Assembly (NCBI GenBank): GCA_934133155.1 | Contig: CAKPAT010000061.1 | Coordinates: forward strand, 1-7,387 | Source of the DNA: an uncultured Bacilli bacterium | GTDB lineage: Bacteria > Bacillota_I > Bacilli_A > RF39 > UBA660 | Direction of reading: 5' to 3' | Length of the DNA stretch: 7,387 bases | The notes under the pieces: model-generated | Database searches by the model: none | Seen by the model: only the letters and a program-made list of their open reading frames with translations | What the model was told of the DNA's origin: nothing | In this document: positions 1-5,232 of the stretch, piece by piece | Numbering within the stretch: the first letter of the stretch is position 1 | Layout of the letters: each line of letters opens with the position of its first letter | Translations under genes and position numbers: made by a program

Positions 1-213
1 CTAATTAATGGTGAAGCCAAATGGGCTGTGGCATTAGATATCGGCTTAGTAGGTAAAGGTATGTTAGATAATTGGATCAAAAATTATAAAGAAAATTGTT
101 ATAATATAGCTGAACGAAAACGAGGACGGTAGGCTATGCCAAAAATAACAAAGAAAAAAGAAAATGAAACTAAAGATGAAAAAATTAAAAGATTATAAGA
201 AGAAAATGACTAA
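1..213 (+). pseudogene. IS3-family transposase OrfA remnant (3' part, broken)
   Basis: Frame 1 is open from the window edge to a TAG at 130-132. It reads as the end of a helix-turn-helix OrfA: INGEAKWAVALDIGL, then KGMLDNWIKNYKEN, then AERKRGR. This is the layout of IS3/IS150-type OrfA proteins from Bacillota, in which a DNA-recognition helix is followed by a basic KRGR stretch and then a leucine-zipper segment. Past the stop the same frame continues with family-like sequence (MPKITKKKENETKDEKIKRL), then hits TAA at 196-198 and, after EEND, TAA at 211-213. Three in-frame stops inside a recognisable protein mean the gene is dead. No OrfB (DDE catalytic subunit) follows; the intact minus-strand regulator at 301-651 begins instead. 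The 5' part lies outside the window. The family call is from remembered sequence patterns, not an alignment. Confidence 0.75.
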
Positions 214-231
214 GTTGTTATCTTAATCATT
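205..231 (-). terminator. Possible terminator hairpin for the XRE regulator
   Basis: AATGACTAAG (205-214) and CTTAATCATT (222-231) pair over 10 positions with one mismatch around a 7-nt loop. Read on the minus strand, the hairpin is followed by a T-rich stretch (TTTTCTTCTTATAATC), as expected for an intrinsic terminator about 70 nt beyond the regulator's stop. It also overlaps the zipper-coding end of the IS3 remnant, so the pairing could be accidental. Confidence 0.35.
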
Positions 232-300
232 CTCTTTAGCGTGTATTTAATTATTATACTGTGAATTGTAACAAAAATAAAAAAATATTGTAGGTTTTTA

Positions 301-651
301 TTAATGAAATATGGTATATAAAATAGTGAATATTATTAATATGAGAATGAAAATTAAGTATATAATTCCGATTTTCCCGGCTATTTTTAAACCTTTCAAA
401 ATTATTTCGGAAAGTTTTTCTGTGTTGCTTATTTTTTTTATTAAAATATTATTAATATCATTGTTTACTAGCTCGTCCAAACTTATTTTAAATATATTTG
501 AGAGTTTTTTTACTTGATTTATATCTGGTGATGTTTCTTCTAATTCCCATTTCGATATTGTTTGCCTTGTGACACCAACTTTTTCTGCTAAATCTTCTTG
601 AGAAAGATTACTATCTTTTCTTAATTTAGCAATTTTATTTCCTAAGTTCAT
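301..651 (-). CDS. XRE-family transcriptional regulator with C-terminal membrane anchor
   Basis: This 116-residue protein has an XRE/Cro-type helix-turn-helix at about residues 3-58. The core is LSQEDLAEKVGVTRQTISKWE (17-37, with Q18, E23, the turn at V25-T28 and recognition helix R29-W35). A basic linker follows, and residues 94-116 are an almost wholly hydrophobic stretch (IGIIYLIFILILIIFTILY) that should form one membrane helix. Related Bacillota regulators of this shape are DNA-binding proteins tethered to, or sensing from, the membrane; the target is unknown. The ATG start has a strong AAAGGAG seven bases upstream. The gene is divergent from the next intact gene and sits alone between an IS remnant and a surface-protein pseudogene, so it may be cargo or a survivor of a lost element. 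It is intact and has a good promoter, so it is probably expressed. A CCAA-N6-TTGG element next to its -35 could be an autoregulatory operator (inference). Confidence 0.9.
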   Translation of the reverse strand: MNLGNKIAKLRKDSNLSQEDLAEKVGVTRQTISKWELEETSPDINQVKKLSNIFKISLDELVNNDINNILIKKISNTEKLSEIILKGLKIAGKIGIIYLIFILILIIFTILYTIFH

Positions 652-677
652 ATAATTTCTCCTTTCATAAAAATTAT

Positions 678-705
678 ATTATAGTAGTTGTTTTAATGCT
701 ACCAA
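678..705 (-). promoter_or_regulatory. Promoter of the XRE regulator
   Basis: On the minus strand there is TTGGTA (700-705) as -35, a 16-nt spacer, and a perfect TATAAT (678-683) as -10, about 26 bp upstream of the ATG. A small dyad CCAA-N6-TTGG (703-716) overlaps the -35 edge and is a candidate operator. Confidence 0.6.
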
Positions 706-738
706 TATTCGTTGGAAATGACGCAATTATTTTTAACA

Positions 739-1191
739 TTACCCAAAATGCGCATAATAAATTACATCTTCTTTAATTATTTCGTTTTCGTTTATTTTAT
801 TTTCACTATATACATCTGTAAACCAACCTGTAAAGGTGTATCCTTCTTTTGCTGGTGTTGGTAAATTTCTTATTTTATTACCTTTTCTTATGCTTTTTCT
901 TGTGGTATTGCTATCCAAATGTTGCTTGCGGAATTTTTATTTCCACCGGCTAAATAATCTATACTAAATTTATAAATTAAATTAGCGTCATTTGTTCCAC
1001 TATCTAATTTAACTTTTAAAATTTGAGTCGGGCAAAAAAACTGGATGTATTTTCATTTTTAAAATATGTATGGTTGTTATACCTCATGTTATTATTTATT
1101 TTAATACTTCGCCTTGGTCATAACTGTTATATTTTCAGTTGTTTAAATTGTTTTTGAAGTCGGTATTAGTAAGTAAATTTGCTTTAAAGTT
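739..1191 (-). pseudogene. Frameshifted surface-protein pseudogene ending in an InlB-type B-repeat
   Basis: Conceptual minus-strand translation gives four protein-like blocks in shifting frames. From the 5' side: (D) 1191 to about 1096, NFKANLLTNTDFKNNLNN, stop, KYNSYDQGEVLK, stop; (C) about 1080-1032, HTYFKNENTSSFFARL; (B) about 1025-891, QILKVKLDSGTNDANL, then IYKFSIDYLAGG, then NSASNIWIAIPQEKA; (A) about 876-739, LPTPAKEGYTFTGWFTD, then ENEIIKEDVIYYAHFG and the terminal TAA. Block A matches the Listeria-Bacteroides/InlB B-repeat (Flg_new) pattern: a P-x-K-x-GYTF-x-GW-[YF]-TD core and a final YAH-[WF]. These repeats occur in secreted or wall-attached proteins of Bacillota. The order of blocks is consistent with a single gene broken by at least three frameshifts plus stops, including a TGA where Trp might be expected. 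The N-terminus and signal peptide were not found. The function of blocks B-D is not recognised. Confidence 0.75.
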
Positions 1192-1283
1192 ATTGTTTTA
1201 TATTTACTTTTGTTTGTAGATAGGCGTTTTTGTGTTTAAAAATATAAGAAGTAAAATGGCTGTATTGATAAAAATGTTTTTAT

Positions 1284-1448
1284 AATGGAAAACATACTTA
1301 GAAAAGTATGGCTGAAATGCTGGGAATTAAACAGCGACAATGTAGTAGGTATGAAAAAGGGATAAATGTTATGCCGGTTATTTATTTGCTTAGAACGTGC
1401 AAGATACTTGGTGTGCTGGATATGGCTATCAAACATGGGAAAAATTGA
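1284..1448 (+). pseudogene. Remnant of an XRE-type helix-turn-helix regulator
   Basis: The frame starting AAT at 1284 reads NGKHT, a TAG stop (1299-1301), then KSMAEMLGIKQRQCSRYEKG and continues as NVMPVIYLLRTCKILGVLD to a TGA at 1446-1448. The segment around MAEMLGIKQRQ-SRYEKG is a textbook XRE recognition helix, and the preceding residues fit the usual NGKTQK start of such a domain if the TAG replaces a sense codon. The first helix is missing or out of frame (a TAA lies at 1269-1271). A 46-residue product could start at the ATG at 1308, but that start has no ribosome binding site and would lack half the DNA-binding domain, so I call it a remnant. It ends 11 bp before the glycosyltransferase promoter. 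A minus-strand open frame over the same bases shows no protein character. Confidence 0.55.
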
Positions 1449-1459
1449 CAAAAAATAAG

Positions 1460-1488
1460 TTGTATAGTGATTTAAACCATAGTATAAT
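1460..1488 (+). promoter_or_regulatory. Promoter of the glycosyltransferase gene
   Basis: TTGTAT (1460-1465), a 17-nt spacer, and a perfect TATAAT (1483-1488) lie about 40 bp upstream of the start codon. A second TTGACA at 1445-1450 is a perfect -35 but has no good -10 at 16-18 nt. Confidence 0.6.
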
Positions 1489-1527
1489 ACAAAAAAGGGG
1501 ACAAGTTAGAAAAGGATTGTGATAATA

Positions 1528-2583
1528 ATGAATAAAGTTTCTGTTATTGTTCCCGCACATAATGTGGAAGGGAAAATAGGAAAGTGTATAGAGAGTTTGC
1601 TTGCTCAAAATATAAGGAATATAGAAATAATTGTTATAGACGACGCTTCAACAGATAATACACTTCAAGAGTTAGAAAAATTTAGCAAGGATAGTAGGGT
1701 AAAAATTTTAATAAATGAACAAAATATGGGTACTGGTTATACTCGTAATAGAGGTCTTGAATGTGCCACTGGAGATTATATAACTTTTGTGGATGCTGAT
1801 GATTTTGTTATGGTTGGTGCGTATGAAAAAGTATTAACAGCAGTTTACGAAAATAATAATCCAGATATGTTAAGGTATAATCAAGAGTTTATGTTTAGAA
1901 TTCACAATAGGCAAATAAATATTAATTTTTTAAATACTAATGTTTTTAATAATGTTAGAGGGGTAATTGTTCCTCGTAAGAGACCTGATTATATTGCTTT
2001 AGAGTTTCCAGATGTTCTTAATAAATTTTTTAGAAGAGATTTAATAGGTGACAGTAGGTTTCCAATTACTAAATTTGAAGATTATCCGTTTGCGATGTCT
2101 GTGATTAGTAAGGCGAGAAAACTTGTTTTTGTTCCAGAGGCTCAATATATGTATTATAGCTCTTTGAAGTTTGATAATACTACTCTTTCAGATGTTAAAA
2201 GGCCAAATACGGGACTTTTGGATTTATATAAGAGTTGTGATGCGTTTGAAATGGAATGTGAAAGATTACATACTTTAGATAGTATCAAAAGTGCTGTAAT
2301 GGGAAGTCAAAAGATAAGAAGTATGCAGACAACTAGGAATATTTTATTTTCTACTAAGTATTCTGTAAGACAAAAAGAGGAGATTATTAATAATTTAATA
2401 AGGTTAACTACCCTTAAATATGGTGATGTATTTGATGATGAATATTATTTAATGCTTAAAAGATTAAAACAAAGTTATAAAATGAGAATGGGATATATAG
2501 AGAAGTTTATTTATAATGAAGATTTTGAAACGAAAGAAGATGTGCCAGAATTAGAGGCTCATATAAAAAGGCTTTTAAAATAA
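1528..2583 (+). CDS. Family 2 glycosyltransferase (GT-A fold)
   Basis: The 351-residue product transfers a sugar from a nucleotide-sugar donor to an unknown acceptor, probably a cell-surface polysaccharide or teichoic-acid-like polymer (substrate inferred only from the family). The GT2 landmarks are in order: VSVIVPAHN (4-12), the nucleotide-binding DD at 38-39 in IVIDDASTDNT, QNMGTGYTRNRGLECATGDY (65-84), the metal-binding DADD at 89-92, and an ED pair at 184-185 (KFEDYPF), where the catalytic base usually sits. There are no membrane segments, so it is a soluble cytoplasmic enzyme. The ATG at 1528 is preferred over an in-frame GTG at 1519: the AAGGA at 1512-1516 is only 2 nt from the GTG but 11 nt from the ATG, and the family begins at this point. 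The gene is monocistronic, with its own promoter and terminator. Its coding strand is richer in A than the T-biased genes downstream, which hints at separate ancestry. Confidence 0.9.
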   Translation: MNKVSVIVPAHNVEGKIGKCIESLLAQNIRNIEIIVIDDASTDNTLQELEKFSKDSRVKILINEQNMGTGYTRNRGLECATGDYITFVDADDFVMVGAYEKVLTAVYENNNPDMLRYNQEFMFRIHNRQININFLNTNVFNNVRGVIVPRKRPDYIALEFPDVLNKFFRRDLIGDSRFPITKFEDYPFAMSVISKARKLVFVPEAQYMYYSSLKFDNTTLSDVKRPNTGLLDLYKSCDAFEMECERLHTLDSIKSAVMGSQKIRSMQTTRNILFSTKYSVRQKEEIINNLIRLTTLKYGDVFDDEYYLMLKRLKQSYKMRMGYIEKFIYNEDFETKEDVPELEAHIKRLLK

Positions 2584-2620
2584 AAACTGATATTTTGAAA
2601 ATTCAATTATCAGTTTTTTT
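2582..2620 (+). terminator. Bidirectional intrinsic terminator after the glycosyltransferase
   Basis: AAACTGATA (2584-2592) pairs with TATCAGTTT (2608-2616), extendable by two more A-T pairs. The loop is itself partly self-complementary (TTGA/TCAA), and the right arm runs into seven T. On the minus strand the same stem is followed by TTTTTATTTT, so it could also stop transcription coming leftwards from the promoter at 2680-2688. Confidence 0.8.
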
Positions 2621-2636
2621 GTGAAAAAATGTAAAA

Positions 2637-2667
2637 ATTATCGTATAACTTCATGTTATACGATAAT
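2637..2667. repeat. Left inversion-site candidate (31-bp dyad)
   Basis: Perfect 13-bp arms, ATTATCGTATAAC (2637-2649) and GTTATACGATAAT (2655-2667), flank an asymmetric 5-nt centre TTCAT (2650-2654). The inner 21 bp (2642-2662) recur, inverted, at 2749-2769. Two arms around a short asymmetric spacer is the usual shape of a tyrosine-recombinase crossover site. As RNA it would also form a strong hairpin. Confidence 0.75.
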
Positions 2668-2679
2668 ATTTTCTCTTAG

Positions 2680-2708
2680 ATTATAGCATTTTCTATGATT
2701 TTTTTCTT
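2680..2708 (-). promoter_or_regulatory. Minus-strand promoter inside the invertible segment
   Basis: On the minus strand TGCTATAAT (2680-2688) is a perfect extended -10 (TG-N-TATAAT). The -35 region (about 2703-2708, AAGAAA) is poor, which extended -10 promoters tolerate. As drawn it fires leftwards towards the glycosyltransferase terminator; after inversion it would fire at the surface-protein gene. Confidence 0.6.
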
Positions 2709-2748
2709 CTTTTTAACTAATTTTTGTTATTTTTTTAATGAATTTTTT

Positions 2749-2769
2749 CGTATAACATGAAGTTATATG
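2749..2769. repeat. Right inversion-site candidate
   Basis: CGTATAAC (2749-2756), centre ATGAA (2757-2761), GTTATATG (2762-2769). The reverse complement matches 2642-2662 at 20 of 21 bases; the only difference is the second base of the outer arm. It lacks the extra outer palindrome of the left site. It ends 5 bp before the surface gene's ribosome binding site. Confidence 0.7.
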
Positions 2770-2795
2770 TTATGAGGTGATTATAGGTGAATTGT

Positions 2796-3776
2796 ATGAG
2801 GAGAAAATTTAGGAAAAATAAGGTGTTTTTAGTTTTATCGTTATTTATGATTTTATTTTTATCCTTAGGGTATGCGGCATTTAATACAGATGTTAATTTA
2901 AAAGCTAAAGGTAATCTTTATAATAAATCTAGGGTTATTAAGAGATTTGATATTAATAGTAATGAAGATTTTCACAGTGATTTTTATAAGAAGAATATTG
3001 TTTCTATTACTTTTTTAGATTATATTGATGTTCCTGATGGTGCTGTTTCTTTTGATATTTCTGAAAATGGTGATGGCGGTGTTATGGCTTATGTTACTGA
3101 TGATTTTCATTTATATATAGGTGCTTATGGTGGTGTTATTGGTAATAGTGATAGTAGTTATCTCTTTTATAAGTTTGAAAATTTGAAAGAGATTAATTTT
3201 AATGGTAATTTTGATACATCAAATGTGGTAGATATGAGTTTTATGTTTTCTTTATGTAAGAAATTAGAGATTTTAGATTTGAGTGATTTTAATACTTTTA
3301 ATGTGGTTAGTATGCAGTCTATGTTTAATATGTGGATGGAAAAGGATGGTACTTCTTCTTTGACTTATTTAGATATCAGCAGTTTTGATACTAGAAATGT
3401 TACTAATATGAGGGATTTATTTGCTTGTTTGGATAAAATTGTTAGTTTAGATGTAAGCGATTTTAATACTTCTAAGGTTACTGATATGTGGCATATGTTT
3501 TATGGATGTCAAAGTTTAAAAGAATTAAATTTAAGTAATTTTGATACGTCAAGTGTTCAAGATTTTTCTGGTATGTTTATGGAGTGCACCAATTTAGAAA
3601 GCCTTAATTTATGTTCTTTTGGTTCTAATAGTTTAAAGGCTAAATGGGGAATATTTAGTGGTATGCCTAATTTGAATTATGTTTATATAGGTGATAAGTG
3701 GGATGTTTCTTTTGATAGTTCTACTGATTTTATGAATAGTAAGATTAATAAAGTTACTAAAGGTAAATGTTTTTGA
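2796..3776 (+). CDS. BspA-like leucine-rich-repeat surface protein (DUF285 repeats)
   Basis: This is a secreted or membrane-tethered protein, probably an adhesin or host-interaction factor (role inferred from the BspA/DUF285 family). A basic N-terminus (MRRKFRKNK) precedes one hydrophobic segment of about 19 residues ending LGYAAFNTD, a signal peptide or anchor. About 90 residues of linker follow, then six to seven repeats of roughly 25 residues built on the pattern L-x-x-L-[DN]-[LIV]-S-x-F-[DN]-T-[SF]-x-V-x-x-M-x-x-M-F, for example DLSDFNTFNVVSMQSMF and DVSDFNTSKVTDMWHMF. No LPXTG motif or C-terminal membrane helix is present. Two starts are possible: GTG at 2787 (AGGTGA at 2775-2780, 6-nt gap) or ATG at 2796 (AGGTGA at 2785-2790, 5-nt gap). 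I prefer the ATG, which gives 326 residues. The gene follows the candidate invertible promoter and appears to be OFF as drawn. spoIIR starts 46 bp downstream with no visible terminator between. Confidence 0.9.
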   Translation: MRRKFRKNKVFLVLSLFMILFLSLGYAAFNTDVNLKAKGNLYNKSRVIKRFDINSNEDFHSDFYKKNIVSITFLDYIDVPDGAVSFDISENGDGGVMAYVTDDFHLYIGAYGGVIGNSDSSYLFYKFENLKEINFNGNFDTSNVVDMSFMFSLCKKLEILDLSDFNTFNVVSMQSMFNMWMEKDGTSSLTYLDISSFDTRNVTNMRDLFACLDKIVSLDVSDFNTSKVTDMWHMFYGCQSLKELNLSNFDTSSVQDFSGMFMECTNLESLNLCSFGSNSLKAKWGIFSGMPNLNYVYIGDKWDVSFDSSTDFMNSKINKVTKGKCF

Positions 3777-3822
3777 ATAAAATTTATTTTTCATGTTCAA
3801 TATTATTTTAGAGGGTGGTTAC

Positions 3823-4338
3823 GTGAAAAAATCTTTTATTTTAATTTTGATTATTTGTTTATTTTATGTGTTTATTTCTGATAAGATGGTTGATAGTTTA
3901 AAAATTCCTGACGATGCGATTAGAATTAGAGTTATTCCTAATAGTAATTTGGAGTATGATCAAATGATTAAAGGTAAGGTTAGGGATGTTTTAGAGGTCA
4001 CAATGTATGATTTGCTTTGTGATGCTGAAAGTAGTGATGAAGCTTATGAGATTATTAAAAATAATTTATCTTTAGTTGATAAGGATGTTGCTAATATTTT
4101 AAAGGACACTGATTATGGTTATGATGTTAATTTGGGCCTTAATTATTTTCCTGAAAAAGAATATAAAGGTGTTAAGTATGCAGAGGGGTATTATAATTCT
4201 TTGCTTGTTACTTTAGGTAAGGGTGAAGGAGATAATTGGTGGTGTGTTTTATTTCCTCCTTTATGTTTGATTGAGGGTGACAGTAGTGAAGTTGAGTATA
4301 AATCTTTAATTAAGGAAATTTTAGAGAAATATTTATAA
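3823..4338 (+). CDS. spoIIR: Stage II sporulation protein R (SpoIIR)
   Basis: SpoIIR is made in the forespore, exported to the intermembrane space, and triggers the SpoIIGA protease to activate pro-sigma-E in the mother cell (known for Bacillus). The 171-residue product has a hydrophobic export segment at 4-19, the family's IRIRVIPNSN (33-42) followed by YDQ, the EYKGVKYAEGYYNSL-V-TLG stretch, and the diagnostic DNWWCVLFPPLC (137-148). The start is GTG at 3823, which has GAGGGTGG 4 nt upstream. An in-frame ATG at 3793 would add ten residues but has no ribosome binding site and would put polar sequence before the signal segment. The gene lies 46 bp after the surface-protein gene and 31 bp before the mntP-like gene, probably one transcript with the latter. 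I see no convincing sigma-F or sigma-A promoter directly upstream. The name is secure; whether the organism sporulates is not shown here. Confidence 0.93.
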   Translation: MKKSFILILIICLFYVFISDKMVDSLKIPDDAIRIRVIPNSNLEYDQMIKGKVRDVLEVTMYDLLCDAESSDEAYEIIKNNLSLVDKDVANILKDTDYGYDVNLGLNYFPEKEYKGVKYAEGYYNSLLVTLGKGEGDNWWCVLFPPLCLIEGDSSEVEYKSLIKEILEKYL

Positions 4339-4369
4339 GGTTAATCCATAAAATTTTATAGGTGATTTT

Positions 4370-4885
4370 ATGTGGTTAATTTTTTTAATTGCGGTTAGTT
4401 TAAGTATGGATGCTTTTTCTCTTTCTTTGATGTATGGTACTTTAGGTATGAGCAAAAGTGATATTTGTAAACTTTCATTTATTACTGGTTTTTTTCATTT
4501 ATTTATGCCTTTTTTGGGTTGTTTAATTGGAATGAATTTTGTTTTTTTAAATTCTTCTTTTATTATTTTTATTATTTTGTTTTTAATTGGTGTATCTATG
4601 GTGATTAATTCTTTTAAGGATGAAGAAGTTAAAACACTTAATTTAAAAGGGATGTTTTTATTTGCTTTGGCTGTTAGTATTGACAGTTTTTCTGTTGGTA
4701 TTACTTTGAAAAATTTTTCTGATTTGTGGTTTTTTGCACCACTTGTTTTTTCTTTAGTTAGTGGCTTCTTTACTTTTTGTGGTTTGACTTTAGGTGGAAG
4801 TATTAAAAAGATTTTTGGTGCTATTGCGACGATTTTGGGCGGTTTATGTTTAATTGTTATTGCTTTTTATTTTTTGTTCTGTTGA
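4370..4885 (+). CDS. mntP: MntP-family membrane exporter (putative Mn2+ efflux pump)
   Basis: This is a 171-residue integral membrane protein with about six hydrophobic helices (near 1-22, 35-54, 57-80, 95-114, 120-140, 147-170). The two halves carry the repeated acidic signature of the MntP/DUF204 family: SLSMDAF with D14 in helix 1 and VSIDSF with D105 in helix 4, the conserved Asp residues implicated in Mn2+ transport. The segment TLGMSK followed by GFFHLFMPFLG matches Bacillota MntP proteins. The length is slightly under the usual 185-190 residues. The start ATG has AGGTGA 4 nt upstream. The gene sits 31 bp after spoIIR; in Bacillus subtilis an MntP homologue (ywlD) also lies close to spoIIR, so the pairing looks ancestral. 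A related sporulation membrane protein, YtaF, belongs to the same superfamily and is the main alternative. Confidence 0.82.
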   Translation: MWLIFLIAVSLSMDAFSLSLMYGTLGMSKSDICKLSFITGFFHLFMPFLGCLIGMNFVFLNSSFIIFIILFLIGVSMVINSFKDEEVKTLNLKGMFLFALAVSIDSFSVGITLKNFSDLWFFAPLVFSLVSGFFTFCGLTLGGSIKKIFGAIATILGGLCLIVIAFYFLFC

Positions 4886-5232
4886 ATTTTTGTATTTTTT
4901 TCCAAAAGTTGAAAAATTATATAGGTAAAGTTTGTAAAAAAATTGTATTTTAAAATGGCAAAGCGTTTTTGAAAAATTATTTTTCACTAAACTTTAATTT
5001 AAAAAATTTAACTGAGTAGGTTATGAGGAAATTTGTTAATGCTGACTCTAATAATTTTGAATTTGAAAATATACATAATTTAATGATGATGAGACTAGAA
5101 TTGAGTTTAATTTGAACGCTGATTTGGAGGAGAATGCTGTTATATGTTTTGTGACGCAAATAAAAAAGATAGAAAATATTTGATGGGAAAATTTAAAAAT
5201 GGTATTTAAAAATTGTGGTGTATTTCAGTTTT
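4886..5232. other. Gene-free gap with a decayed coding fragment
   Basis: No intact gene lies here. From 5023 an ATG frame reads MRKFVNADSNNFEFENIHNL and stops at 5113-5115 with only a weak upstream GTAGG. In another frame 5079-5180 reads FNDDETRIEFNLN followed by ADLEENAVICFVTQIKKIEN and stops at 5181. The two together look like one acidic protein broken by a frameshift around 5075-5085, but I do not recognise the family. 4886-5022 is plain AT-rich DNA; an imperfect stem near 4952-4968 (AAAATGGC / GCGTTTT) might be a weak terminator for the spoIIR-mntP transcript. Confidence 0.4.

Larger units (their letters stand above)
2642..2769. other. Candidate invertible promoter segment (phase switch, OFF orientation)
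   Basis: Two 21-bp inverted sites (2642-2662 and 2749-2769, 20 of 21 bases identical) bracket 86 bp of non-coding DNA. That DNA carries an extended -10 promoter on the minus strand, facing away from the surface-protein gene at 2796. Because the centres TTCAT and ATGAA are reverse complements, recombination between the sites would invert the segment rather than delete it. Inversion maps position x to 5411 minus x, which would place the -10 at 2726-2731 on the plus strand with transcription starting near 2738. The ribosome binding site and both possible start codons lie outside the segment and would stay intact. Invertible promoters controlling surface genes are well known in gut bacteria. That this segment inverts is an inference; no recombinase is encoded in the window. 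Confidence 0.65.

Noticed and set aside
311..517. Plus-strand open frame opposite the XRE regulator
   Set aside because: It is the complement of a clear HTH-membrane protein gene with strong start signals and has no ribosome binding site of its own.
1077..1093. Possible third, degenerate copy of the inversion site (shares TCATGTTAT)
   Set aside because: Only 9 contiguous bases match and the left arm differs at several positions; it lies in the coding remnant of the surface pseudogene, so chance similarity in AT-rich DNA is likelier.
1096..1138. TGA read as Trp (alternative Mycoplasma code)
   Set aside because: The TGA in the pseudogene would fit a Trp, but intact genes here use TGG for Trp and end in TGA (3774-3776, 4883-4885), so the standard code is used and the TGA is decay.
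1236..1451. Minus-strand open frame of 71 codons
   Set aside because: It overlaps the XRE-type remnant on the other strand, has no ribosome binding site and no recognisable protein features; it is a shadow frame.
2637..2667. CRISPR repeat
   Set aside because: Only two copies, in inverted rather than direct orientation, with no spacer periodicity and no cas genes.
2637..2769. Similarity of the inverted sites to loxP (ATAACTTC and TATACG words)
   Set aside because: The words occur in a different arrangement and spacer length from loxP; the resemblance does not support a Cre/lox relation.
4952..4968. Terminator after mntP
   Set aside because: The stem is short and mismatched; it is mentioned in the gap entry only as a weak possibility.
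4977..5159. Minus-strand open frame of 60 codons in the gap before murA
   Set aside because: The better protein-like signal in this stretch is on the plus strand in two frames; the minus frame lacks start signals and motifs.
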